Part shown: one piece after another, positions 1-7,616 of the stretch
Numbering within the stretch: the stretch's first letter is position 1
Layout: the number at the start of each line of letters is the position of its first letter
Assembly: GCF_020911885.1 (NCBI RefSeq)
Contig: NZ_CP087132.1
Span: 1,240,001-1,304,000 of the forward strand
Reading direction: 5' to 3'
DNA from: Flavobacterium acetivorans
GTDB taxonomy: Bacteria; Bacteroidota; Bacteroidia; Flavobacteriales; Flavobacteriaceae
DNA: 64,000 nucleotides
The notes under the pieces: generated by a model
Database searches by the model: none
Told to the model about the DNA's origin: nothing
The model's input: only the letters and a program-made list of their open reading frames with translations
Made by a program: the position numbers and the translations under genes

Positions 1-108
1 GCTCCTTGTTTTCTTGTACGTATGACTTAATATTTTCCATGTATGGGCTAAATTTTTATAAAAATCAAAAGTACAAAAAAGAGAATAATAAATTTTTTGA
101 AAAAATGT

Positions 109-138
109 TTTGAATATTGGAAGATATGATTATCTTTG
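109..138 (+). promoter_or_regulatory. promoter of tRNA-Leu
   Basis: A TTTG (109-112) and a TATCTTTG (131-138) are separated by 18 bp and match the Bacteroidota -33/-7 promoter consensus (TTTG, TAnnTTTG). The tRNA begins 13 bp after the -7 box. Confidence 0.7.
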
Positions 139-151
139 CACCCACAATTAC

Positions 152-233
152 GCGGATATGGTGAAATTGGTAGACATGCCAGACTTAGGATCTGGTGCCG
201 CAAGGCGTGTAGGTTCGAGTCCTATTATCCGCA
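152..233 (+). tRNA. tRNA-Leu, anticodon TAG
   Basis: The acceptor arms GCGGATA (152-158) and TATCCGC (226-232) pair perfectly. The anticodon arm CCAGA-CTTAGGA-TCTGG gives anticodon TAG, which reads CTA leucine codons. The long variable arm (TGCCGCAAGGCGT) is the class II feature expected of tRNA-Leu, and GGTTCGAGTCC forms the T arm. CCA is not encoded. Confidence 0.95.
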
Positions 234-238
234 CAAAA

Positions 239-270
239 AAAGCTTCTCAATCGAGAAGCTTTTTTTTTTG
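239..270 (+). terminator. terminator after tRNA-Leu
   Basis: AGCTTCTC and GAGAAGCT form a perfect stem around a four-base loop and are followed by a run of ten Ts. Confidence 0.85.
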
Positions 271-360
271 GTTTTATTTTCTGGATTCAACTCCTGTTCC
301 GTGTTTTGGATTTTAGATCTAAACTTGAGGAATGTGGGATCATGCGCAAAAGTTGGGGGA

Positions 361-1353
361 TTAGGCAAAAAGATTAGATAATCTGAACAAGAAGAAATCT
401 ATTTTCCTTACTCCTCTAAACTGACTTCTAAAGGCTTTTATTTTTGCATTGAAAGATTCAGCAGAAGCATTGGTACTTCTATTATCAAAGTAGTTTAAGA
501 TTGACCGGTAATTGAAAGTTATAGTATTGAGTAGAATATTGAAGTTTTTAAAACCAGATTCCTCTACATTCCTATACCAATGTGCTAGTTTAGTCATCGC
601 AATGTGCTTGTCATTGTTGCTATTGTAGATACCTCGAAGTTGTTGGCTTAGATAATAGGCTGTTTTTATATCTGGATATAGTCCAAATAATAATTGAGCT
701 CTTTCATTTTGATTCTCAGTCCATTTTTCGCGAGATTTATAAAGTGCATATCGACTCCTGGCTAATAGCTGTTTTACAGAGTCACCGTTAGCTAAGAGCT
801 CCGGAATATAGGTTTGATTCTCTCTTTTGGTTTGCAATATCAATTGATTCTCAAAATCCATAGCCTCCCATCGATGTTTAATCCTAATCTCTTGTAAGGC
901 TTCCAGTGCCAGTTTTTGGACATGAAATCTATCTGTTACCTGTGTGGCTTTAGGGAAACATCTTTTAGAGATCAATTTCATAGAATTAGCCATGTCAAGT
1001 GTTATTTCTTTGACACAGCTTCTCTTCTTGTAATCAATCTTTCTGATATGTTCTATGACTTTATCTGCCTTTGTTTCAGCAACAATGGCAACTAAGGAAC
1101 CTTTTTTACCTTTGAACTTCTTGTTGGTTACAATAGTGTAAAGTTCACCCTGAGACAAAGCTACTTCGTCAATTGATAAATGGGTGCCCATATTTTCAGG
1201 GTAAACAATCCATTGATGTGCATGTTCTCGTGGAGCCCAAGCATTAAAGGAACTCAGGTGTTTTTTATATTGCCGTTGGAGTTTCTTTCCGTTGACTCCG
1301 AAGAAACCACCAATGGTGTGACAATCAGTAGCACTCTTATCTATTAATTTCTT
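361..1353 (-). CDS. ISAon1-like transposase, catalytic ORF
   Basis: This is the DDE-type catalytic part of an ISL3/IS204-like transposase. It contains SIDEVALSQGELYTIV, a DMANSMKLISKRCFPKA segment, VTDRFHVQKL and a C-terminal NASAESFNAKIKAFRSQFRG. The frame is open from 1353, but its first ATG is only at 1191. That ATG lies after a helix-turn-helix-like stretch (TIGGFFGVNGKKLQRQYKKH) which should belong to the protein. No ATG precedes this stretch, so translation probably enters from the upstream ORF (1684-1337) by frameshifting near 1350-1360. Starting at 1191 would leave a 276-residue protein without its DNA-binding region. The family call is confident; the expression mechanism is inferred. 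Confidence 0.8.
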   Translation of the reverse strand, partial: KKLIDKSATDCHTIGGFFGVNGKKLQRQYKKHLSSFNAWAPREHAHQWIVYPENMGTHLSIDEVALSQGELYTIVTNKKFKGKKGSLVAIVAETKADKVIEHIRKIDYKKRSCVKEITLDMANSMKLISKRCFPKATQVTDRFHVQKLALEALQEIRIKHRWEAMDFENQLILQTKRENQTYIPELLANGDSVKQLLARSRYALYKSREKWTENQNERAQLLFGLYPDIKTAYYLSQQLRGIYNSNNDKHIAMTKLAHWYRNVEESGFKNFNILLNTITFNYRSILNYFDNRSTNASAESFNAKIKAFRSQFRGVRKIDFFLFRLSNLFA

Positions 1354-1684
1354 TTAAAAAAGCCGCAAACTCTTGAGTCATGGGGGTTCCTTTAGCAACT
1401 AAATTCCAATCTCTTTTAAGAATTTCGCCTGTTGTCTTATTTGTCCAGCGACGTCTTTTTATATGTAGATATACATATTTACCTCTGAGAGGGAAATCCT
1501 GAATGGTTATCTCATCCTGAAAGCCCTTTGATACTAGTTCCAGTGTATCAAATTCTTTTGGAGGCTTGGCATTCTCTTCAAAATATAGGTGTACTATTTC
1601 TTCTGTGTTAGTAGAAGAAACCACTTCAAAGTGATCTACTAAAAAGTCAGGTAACATGAATTTTAAAAGGTCTATTGGGGGCAT
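1337..1684 (-). CDS. ISAon1-like transposase N-terminal ORF
   Basis: This 115-residue protein is the N-terminal region found upstream of ISAon1-type transposases. It has a basic segment (HIKRRRWTNKTTGEILKRDW) that may contact DNA. It overlaps the open frame of the catalytic ORF by 17 bp. The overlap contains T6A4 and lies in the frame relation needed for a +1 (or -2) shift. It is probably made alone and as a fusion with the downstream ORF. Both genes lie inside the same inverted termini. Confidence 0.75.
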   Translation of the reverse strand: MPPIDLLKFMLPDFLVDHFEVVSSTNTEEIVHLYFEENAKPPKEFDTLELVSKGFQDEITIQDFPLRGKYVYLHIKRRRWTNKTTGEILKRDWNLVAKGTPMTQEFAAFLKEINR

Positions 1685-1856
1685 CTCTCATTCTTAAGAT
1701 TGCAAATCTCTCAATTTATTTTGACATTTCCCCCCAGGTTTTGGGATTGATCCGGAATGTGTAAAATATTCCTAAAATTTAGTTAACTAATTCTATTATG
1801 ATTAGTCTTTTGAGTTGTTTTGTATAAGTTTACTTTTTTAAATTAATTACACTCAA

Positions 1857-4004
1857 ATGAGAAAGAAATCATTTTTTATGCTGTTAGTTATCGGTAATAT
1901 GATAACTATTGACGCCCAAGAAAGAAAAGATGGATCGATAGCGAATCCTTTTTTTCAGCCGTATGATACTCCTTTTAACGTGCCGCCTTTTGATAAGATC
2001 AAAAACGAGCATTTTAAACCTGCAATTTTAGAAGGAATCAAAAAACATGATGCAGAAATTAATGCCATTGCCAATAATATAGCGGCTCCTACTTTTGATA
2101 ATACGATTCTTGCCATGGAAAATGCAGGAGAATTATTATCGAATGTAAATGTGGTTTTTTCGAATTTAAATGGTGCGAATACCAATAAAGGAATGCAAAA
2201 TATTGCCAAAGAAGTGGCGCCGAATTTGTCGGCACACAGAGACAATATTTACCTTAACGAAAAGTTATTTGCAAGAGTAAAAGCACTTTGGGACCAAAAA
2301 GAATCTTTGGGATTGAACTTAGAGCAGGCCAAAATTCTGGATAATTCCTATAAAGATTTTGTGAGAAGTGGCGCTAATTTATCAAATTCAGATAAAGAAA
2401 AACTCAGAAAAATTAATGGAGAACTTTCGTTATTAGGGCTGAAATATGGCCAAAATATCTTGGCCGAAACCAATAAATACGAATTGGTTATCACCGCTAA
2501 AAAGGATTTAGCCGGCTTGCCCCAAGGGTTAATTGATGCGGCAGCCGCAGATGCTAAGGCTAAAGGAAAAGAAGGGAAGTGGGTTTTTACACTTGCTAAT
2601 TCTAGCGTGATGCCTTTCTTGCAATACAGCTCTAATAGAAAATTGCGTCAGGAAATTTGGAATGCCTATCAAACTAGGGCAAATCATGATGATGAATTTG
2701 ATAACAAAGAGAACGCCGTAAAATTGGCTAATTTGCGTGGTCAGAAAGCCCGTTTACTGGGTTATAAATCCCATTCTAATTATGTATTGGAAGAATCGAT
2801 GGCCAAGACACCTGAGAATGTGAACAAACTTTTGAGTGATTTGTGGAAACCAGCTTTGGAAATTGCCAAGCAAGAAGCGGCCGATATTAAAAAAATGATG
2901 GCCAAAGATGGTATAAAAGGTGAGGTGCAGCCTTACGACTGGAGGTATTATACCGAAAAAATCAGAAAAGAGCGTTTTGATTTAGACGAGGAAGAATTAA
3001 AACCTTTTTTTAGTTTAGAAAACGTGAGAAGCGGAGTTTTTCAGGTAACAGAGAAATTATATGGAATTCAGTTTAAAGAATTAAATAATGTTCCTAAGTA
3101 TCACGAAGATGCCTCTGTGTGGGAAGTTCTAGAAGCTGATGGAAGTCATATTGGGATTATTTACATGGACTTTCATCCGCGTGAATCAAAACGTGGTGGC
3201 GCCTGGATGACCTCGTACAGAAGTCAAAAAACGGTTGATGGAAAACGTATGGCACCAGTCATTTCTATTGTTTGTAATTTTACAAAACCTACAGGATCGA
3301 CTCCAGCATTGTTGACTTTTGACGAAGTAACTACTTTTTTCCATGAATTTGGACATGCTTTACACGGATTGTTATCTAATGTAACTTATAAGAGTCTTGC
3401 GGGAACAAGCGTTCCAAGAGACTTTGTTGAATTGCCATCTCAAATTATGGAAAACTGGGCAGCAGAACCAGAGGTTTTGAAAATGTATGCCAAACAGTAC
3501 AAAACGGGTGAAGTTATTCCTGAAAGTTTAATCAATAAATTAAAAAAAGCAGGAACTTTTGACCAAGGTTTTACTACTACTGAATATCTTGCGGCTTCTT
3601 TACTTGATTTAGAATACCACTCGCAAACCAAAGATATTACTGTTGATGCAAATACTTTTGAAAAGGCAGCAATGAATAAAATAGGTTTAATAGACGCGAT
3701 TATTCCAAGATATAGAAGTACATATTTTAACCATATATTCGCAGGAGGTTATTCTTCAGGATATTATAGCTATATCTGGTCTGGTGTTTTGGATACCGAT
3801 GCATTTGAAGCCTTTAAAACCACTACTTTGTTTAATCCCGAGAAAGCAAAACTATTCCGCGAGAATATTTTGGAAAAGGGAGGGACAGAAGATCCAATGA
3901 TTCTTTACAAGCGTTTTCGCGGGGCAGAACCGAGTATTGCACCTTTGTTAAGAAAAAGAGGATTAGATAAAAAGGAAGCGCCGACTAAAAAAGTGAGGGG
4001 ATAA
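1857..4004 (+). CDS. dcp: M3 family peptidyl-dipeptidase Dcp
   Basis: This zinc metallopeptidase of family M3 (thimet oligopeptidase/Dcp clan) removes dipeptides from the C-termini of oligopeptides. The zinc motif HEFGHALH places ligands at H496 and H500 with catalytic E497, and a glutamate about 25 residues later is the third ligand. At 715 residues it has the usual Dcp length. The first 20 residues are hydrophobic and end at DAQ, which suggests export to the periplasm. The gene stands alone, with an IS upstream and a strong hairpin terminator downstream. Its role in recycling peptides is inferred from the family. Confidence 0.92.
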   Translation: MRKKSFFMLLVIGNMITIDAQERKDGSIANPFFQPYDTPFNVPPFDKIKNEHFKPAILEGIKKHDAEINAIANNIAAPTFDNTILAMENAGELLSNVNVVFSNLNGANTNKGMQNIAKEVAPNLSAHRDNIYLNEKLFARVKALWDQKESLGLNLEQAKILDNSYKDFVRSGANLSNSDKEKLRKINGELSLLGLKYGQNILAETNKYELVITAKKDLAGLPQGLIDAAAADAKAKGKEGKWVFTLANSSVMPFLQYSSNRKLRQEIWNAYQTRANHDDEFDNKENAVKLANLRGQKARLLGYKSHSNYVLEESMAKTPENVNKLLSDLWKPALEIAKQEAADIKKMMAKDGIKGEVQPYDWRYYTEKIRKERFDLDEEELKPFFSLENVRSGVFQVTEKLYGIQFKELNNVPKYHEDASVWEVLEADGSHIGIIYMDFHPRESKRGGAWMTSYRSQKTVDGKRMAPVISIVCNFTKPTGSTPALLTFDEVTTFFHEFGHALHGLLSNVTYKSLAGTSVPRDFVELPSQIMENWAAEPEVLKMYAKQYKTGEVIPESLINKLKKAGTFDQGFTTTEYLAASLLDLEYHSQTKDITVDANTFEKAAMNKIGLIDAIIPRYRSTYFNHIFAGGYSSGYYSYIWSGVLDTDAFEAFKTTTLFNPEKAKLFRENILEKGGTEDPMILYKRFRGAEPSIAPLLRKRGLDKKEAPTKKVRG

Positions 4005-4025
4005 TAAATAAAGTCTTTTACTGTC

Positions 4026-4068
4026 AAAAAAGCCTACAACAAGAATATTTCTGTTGTAGGCTTTTTTT
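4026..4068 (+). terminator. terminator after dcp
   Basis: AAAAAGCCTACAAC pairs with GTTGTAGGCTTTTT across a 12-base loop, and T residues follow. The A-rich 5' arm could let it also act on the opposite strand. Confidence 0.85.
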
Positions 4069-4141
4069 GTGGGTTTCAAGTATCGTTTTAGTTTCTAGAA
4101 ATATTTTTACCGCAAATTCAGTATCGAACGTCTGTTAAATC

Positions 4142-4504
4142 TTATCCGTGATATACGCGTGAAGCGATGATTTTATCTTCTTTTACCACAAGAACTTCGG
4201 CTATGTGCATGTTGTCTTCTCCTTCTACAGATCGGGTGTATTCCATGAAGACGCGATCGCCATTTGCCGTAAGCGAAGTGACTTTGTAGTTTAGGCTTGG
4301 CAATCTGTGAAAGGCGTCCTGCCACCATTCGCGCATGGCTTGTTTCCCAATGACAAGTCCGTTAGTTTCAGGTTTGAGAATCTTTAATTTTGGACTGAAA
4401 TGTTGTGCGTCATCATCATAAAGCGAAAGCAGTTGTTCTAGATTGTGTGTGTTAAAAGCATCAAACCATTTGAAGGCAATAGACTGTAATTTTTCGGCTG
4501 TCAT
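4142..4504 (-). CDS. NTF2-like/SnoaL-like protein
   Basis: This 120-residue protein has the sequence pattern of a nuclear transport factor 2-like cone fold: an N-terminal helix AEKLQSIAFKWFDAFNTHN, then LLSLYDDDAQHFSP, a QAMREWWQDAFHRLPSLNY stretch and a beta-rich C-terminus. Such proteins are small-molecule binding or ketosteroid-isomerase-like enzymes of very diverse function, so no substrate can be given. The ATG start is at 4504. It lies convergent to dcp and downstream of the pseudouridine synthase, from which a hairpin separates it. Confidence 0.75.
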   Translation of the reverse strand: MTAEKLQSIAFKWFDAFNTHNLEQLLSLYDDDAQHFSPKLKILKPETNGLVIGKQAMREWWQDAFHRLPSLNYKVTSLTANGDRVFMEYTRSVEGEDNMHIAEVLVVKEDKIIASRVYHG

Positions 4505-4527
4505 AATAATTGTGTTTGTCAGGCATA

Positions 4528-4563
4528 AAAAAATCCCATTCCGTTTGTCACGAAAGGGATTTT
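4528..4563 (-). terminator. terminator of the pseudouridine synthase gene
   Basis: AATCCC and GGGATT form the base of an imperfect stem-loop that ends in T residues on the minus strand, just after the synthase stop codon. Confidence 0.7.
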
Positions 4564-4585
4564 AATTGTAATGATTTCAATGAAT

Positions 4586-5497
4586 TTATTTTAGATTCTT
4601 CAAATTGATAACTTCTTGTTCTGTAAGTAATCTCCAGTTTCCTCTTGGTAAATTTTTCTTGGTTAAACCAGCAAATGAAACACGGTCAATTCTTAAAACA
4701 TCGTATTTGAAGTGTTCAAAAATAGAACGAACCACTTTTACGTTTGAAGATCTTAATTTAAGTCCAATCTCACTTTTTGCTTCTCCTTCAATATAGCTTA
4801 CATCTTCTACAAAAACACGGTGTCCATCAAGAACAAGACCTTTGCTGATTTTTTCTAAATCCTCAAATTTCAAATTCTTGTCTAAAGAAACCTGGTAGAT
4901 TTTAGATGATTTTTGGCTTGGTAAGGAGAATTTACGAATCATATCGGTATCATTCGTAAACAATAGCAGACCAGTAGTGTTCTTGTCCATTCTTCCTACA
5001 GCAGCAATTTTTGAAGTTGTAGAACCTTTTACCAGTTCTAATACATTTCGAAATTCCTGACCTTCGTCAAGTGCCGTTGTAAAGTTCTTTGGTTTGTTTA
5101 ATAGGATGTATACTTTTTTCTCAGGAGTTAATGTTGCTCCGTCAAAATTTACGGTATCGCCTGGTTTTACCATGTATCCCATTTCGGTAACCGGAATTCC
5201 GTTTACTTTTACGTTACCGGATTGAATGTAAATATCCGCATCACGGCGGGAACAAGCGCCAGAGTTGGCGATATATTTATTCAAACGAATTTCGTCTTTT
5301 ACTTTAGGTCTTTTAGGTGCCTGATTTGGTTTTTTTTCCACTTTATCAGAAACAACTTCTACTGCTTTAGTATTTATTTTTGCTTTTTTTGGACCTTGTG
5401 CCCTTTTTTGCATCGCAGGTTTTGGCTTATTAGAACTAGGTCTAGAACTTGTTGGTCTAGCTCCGCTTCTTTTATTATTGCCTTCCTTATTACTCAT
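4586..5497 (-). CDS. rRNA pseudouridine synthase, RsuA/RluB family
   Basis: The enzyme isomerises uridine to pseudouridine in ribosomal RNA. It has a lysine- and proline-rich basic N-terminal tail of about 65 residues, an S4 RNA-binding domain (RLNKYIANSGACSRRDAD, about residues 70-118) and a catalytic domain with GRMDKNTTGLLLFTND, whose aspartate (D171) is the nucleophile. I chose the ATG at 5497 (MSNKEG). An in-frame TTG at 5518 overlaps the promoter -7 box and so cannot be the start. The basic extension is common in Bacteroidota homologues. Which of RluB, RluE, RluF or RsuA it matches cannot be decided here. Confidence 0.88.
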   Translation of the reverse strand: MSNKEGNNKRSGARPTSSRPSSNKPKPAMQKRAQGPKKAKINTKAVEVVSDKVEKKPNQAPKRPKVKDEIRLNKYIANSGACSRRDADIYIQSGNVKVNGIPVTEMGYMVKPGDTVNFDGATLTPEKKVYILLNKPKNFTTALDEGQEFRNVLELVKGSTTSKIAAVGRMDKNTTGLLLFTNDTDMIRKFSLPSQKSSKIYQVSLDKNLKFEDLEKISKGLVLDGHRVFVEDVSYIEGEAKSEIGLKLRSSNVKVVRSIFEHFKYDVLRIDRVSFAGLTKKNLPRGNWRLLTEQEVINLKNLK

Positions 5498-5515
5498 AAT
5501 ATTCCATAATTTGTG

Positions 5516-5523
5516 CAAAGATA
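5516..5523 (-). promoter_or_regulatory. -7 box of the pseudouridine synthase gene
   Basis: TATCTTTG on the minus strand is a perfect TAnnTTTG box. Transcription should start near 5510, which sets the translation start at the ATG at 5497. Confidence 0.7.
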
Positions 5524-5811
5524 GTATTTATATCATTGAGAATCGATAAATGCTAATTATAAAACGCTAACTCTCTAATTAATAAGTCTGTTGGAAGGAT
5601 ATTGTAATTGCTGTAAAAGAGGTTTTATTTTTTCTTTGGGCAAGATGAATTGCTGAGTTTTTTTTTGAGTTTAAATCGGCTTTCAATCCCTGCGTAAATC
5701 ATTTCAGGAAAATGCAGGACCTTTTTGATTCGGGTCTTTGATGTTTTTTTTCGGGATCTAAATAAAAAAAGCCCCAAGTTGAGTTGGAGCTTTATAAGTT
5801 ATTTTAGTGTT
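5524..5811. other. intergenic stretch with a terminator
   Basis: No ORF with plausible coding content is seen. At 5766-5792 an imperfect hairpin (AAAGC-CCAA / TTGG-GCTTT) probably terminates the minus-strand sorting-domain gene that ends at 5812. I see nothing else. Confidence 0.5.
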
Positions 5812-6150
5812 TTATCTTACGATGAGTTTTCGGGTGGCCGATGCGTTTTGTTCGTTAATCTTTATGATGTAAACACCCGGTGATAGATTGGAAACATTTA
5901 GTTCTCTGGAATTAATCATCGTTTGGAGTACTTTTTTTCCTAGAAGGTCAAAAATAATGATTTCTTTTTCTAAATCATTTTTTGTCGAAATGTATACTTT
6001 GCCATTACTCACAGGATTGGGGTACAAGTTCAAACCTTCAATGACCGAGGTTTCTTGCGGTTTTGGTATTTGCTTAAGATCCTGTGCGCTGAGGCTTAAG
6101 GAAAAGAAAAGTACCATTAAGATTGTAGTATAAAAGTATTTTTTTTTCAT
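5812..6150 (-). CDS. small T9SS type A sorting-domain protein
   Basis: This secreted protein is about 112 residues long. It has a signal peptide (KKKYFYTTILMVLFFSLSLSAQ) followed almost directly by a type A C-terminal sorting domain: LNLYPNPVSNGKVYIS, IIIFDLLGKKVLQT, LNVSNLSPGVYIIKI and a final RKLIVR. That domain directs passage through the type IX secretion system. Only about 20 residues of cargo lie between the two, so it may be a remnant or a tiny secreted protein. I start it at the ATG at 6150; a longer upstream reading would cross the promoter (TATCTTTA near 6170-6178). It is flanked by terminators and appears monocistronic. Confidence 0.8.
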   Translation of the reverse strand: MKKKYFYTTILMVLFFSLSLSAQDLKQIPKPQETSVIEGLNLYPNPVSNGKVYISTKNDLEKEIIIFDLLGKKVLQTMINSRELNVSNLSPGVYIIKINEQNASATRKLIVR

Positions 6151-6204
6151 TAGCAGGATTTTTGAATAGTAAAGATATAAAAAAATATTCAAATAGTATG
6201 CCAA

Positions 6205-6234
6205 AAAAAACACCCTGATTGTCAGGGTGTTTTT
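6205..6234. terminator. bidirectional terminator
   Basis: ACACCCTGA and TCAGGGTGT form a perfect stem with an A run on one side and a T run on the other. It closes the minus-strand lipoprotein transcript that ends at 6259. Confidence 0.8.
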
Positions 6235-6258
6235 AAATATAATAAAAAGTTTGCTTTA

Positions 6259-7437
6259 TTATTTTCCTAATAAATTAACACCGTCGATGATAGCCCAAGC
6301 TCCGCCTGTTAATGAAGCTCCAGTAGAAGTACTGCTTGTGGTGTAATTTCCTGTTGGGAAAGCAACAGTAAATCCAGTTCCAACACCTCCAAATAGAGAA
6401 GTACCATCATTGATTTTTACATTCAATAATTTGATTTTTCCACCAGTTACTTGATTAGTGTTTGTTGTAGCATCTTGAATTCTTACTGCAGTAGCTCCAG
6501 AAGTAGTGTATCCAGAGATTACTACATTTGAATATTCTCCATTTCCTTCTTTTTTGAATTGGATAGCATCATATTCAGCAGCAGATGAACCTCCTTCAGT
6601 AGCTGTTCCAGCAGCTCTAGTTAAAGTAATGTTGCTGATTTTTGGTCCAAAAGCATTGTTTACTGATTTAGCTTCAATTTCCATTCCATAATTTCCGGTT
6701 CCTGTTTGATAAGCATACCAGTTTGTATTTTCAGCACCTCTCCAGCCATCTTGCCAGTCAAATGAGTCATCAAAGTTTCCATAAGAAATCAAGTTTTTAG
6801 CACTTACAGTTCCACCATAAAATTCAAATCCGTCATCAGCCCCTTTGTAAGCAATTAGATTTTCTAATTTAGTTGCTGAACCCACGGAATAAAATGAAAA
6901 CCCATTCATTTCACTAGTGTTATCAGTTAATTTTTTACCTGCATATTCTACACGTACATATTTTAATGCCCCCCCATTGTGAGCTGCATTTGTTCCTCCG
7001 TACGTTAAATTGTTTCCGTCTTCAGAGGTCGCAGATGTTACTCCATTTGCACCTACTATTGGAGCATCACCATACATGATGATTCCTCCCCAAGAACCTG
7101 CAGTTTTTGATGTTTCGGTAAAAATAATTGGCAAAGCAATTGTACCATTCAAAAATAATTGCCCTCCGTTTTCTACAAGTAAAGCATCTGCTGTACCATC
7201 ACTGCCATTTGCTGTGATTGTAGATCCGGCAGCAATAGTTAATGATCCTGTACTTTTAATTTTTACCGTTCCTTGTATCGTGTAGTTTCCTAACGGATAC
7301 TCTTTGTCTGTTGTGATTTCTCCGCTAATTTCTCCAGTTGGGATTGGTTCATTTTTGATGTCTTCATTATCAGAAGAACAGCTTCCTAAAGTTAAAGCTA
7401 CTATTGCTAAGCTTAATACTAATTTTTTCATTTTCAT
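6259..7437 (-). CDS. putative Pho-regulated surface lipoprotein with beta-helix-like repeats
   Basis: This 392-residue lipoprotein has its lipobox cysteine at C20 (LTLGSCSSDNED). The acidic SSDNED after the cysteine resembles the lipoprotein surface-export signals of Flavobacteriia. The mature part is rich in short beta-strand and glycine repeats (GSLTIAAGSTITANGSDG, WGGIIMYGDAPIVGANG, DGFEFYGGTVSAKNLISYG), as in right-handed beta-helix proteins. No catalytic motif is evident. It lies downstream of a TonB receptor and has its own Pho-box promoter (7467-7522). A role as surface partner of that receptor in capturing phosphorus compounds is inference. Homologues carry misleading names, so I give none. 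Confidence 0.75.
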   Translation of the reverse strand: MKMKKLVLSLAIVALTLGSCSSDNEDIKNEPIPTGEISGEITTDKEYPLGNYTIQGTVKIKSTGSLTIAAGSTITANGSDGTADALLVENGGQLFLNGTIALPIIFTETSKTAGSWGGIIMYGDAPIVGANGVTSATSEDGNNLTYGGTNAAHNGGALKYVRVEYAGKKLTDNTSEMNGFSFYSVGSATKLENLIAYKGADDGFEFYGGTVSAKNLISYGNFDDSFDWQDGWRGAENTNWYAYQTGTGNYGMEIEAKSVNNAFGPKISNITLTRAAGTATEGGSSAAEYDAIQFKKEGNGEYSNVVISGYTTSGATAVRIQDATTNTNQVTGGKIKLLNVKINDGTSLFGGVGTGFTVAFPTGNYTTSSTSTGASLTGGAWAIIDGVNLLGK

Positions 7438-7466
7438 TTTTTTGTTTTTGTTGTAATTATTTGATA

Positions 7467-7522
7467 CAAATCTAGAAAGGATATTACAGGCAGAGGTTAA
7501 CTCAATATTATAATACTGTTGC
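7467..7522 (-). promoter_or_regulatory. Pho-box promoter of the lipoprotein gene
   Basis: On the minus strand the hexamers GCAACA, ATAATA, TTAACC and CTGTAA follow each other every 11 bp. Exactly 9 bp after the last comes TAGATTTG, a perfect TAnnTTTG box (7474 to 7467). The spacing equals that at the pstS promoter. Confidence 0.6.
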
Positions 7523-7585
7523 TAAAATTTGAATTTTATGTAAACTTTATATAAAGTGATTGACATTATTTTTTGTTTTTCACAA

Positions 7586-7611
7586 AAAAAGCTACCGTTT
7601 TAGGTAGCTTT
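7586..7611 (-). terminator. terminator of the TonB receptor gene
   Basis: On the minus strand AAAGCTACC and GGTAGCTTT form a perfect stem followed by Ts, starting just after the receptor stop codon. Confidence 0.8.
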
Positions 7612-7616
7612 AGGTG

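Larger units (their letters stand above)
350..1735 (-). mobile_element. ISAon1-like insertion sequence
   Basis: Two overlapping minus-strand ORFs make up a transposase. They are bounded by imperfect inverted termini: GGGGGATTAGGCAAAA on the left (about 354-370) and, read inward from the right near 1733, GGGGGAAATGTCAAAA. I align 12 of 16 positions. No convincing target-site duplication is visible, so the exact ends are approximate. Confidence 0.7.

Noticed and set aside
110..381. ORFs over the tRNA gene
   Set aside because: They are antisense-free by chance over tRNA-Leu and its terminator.
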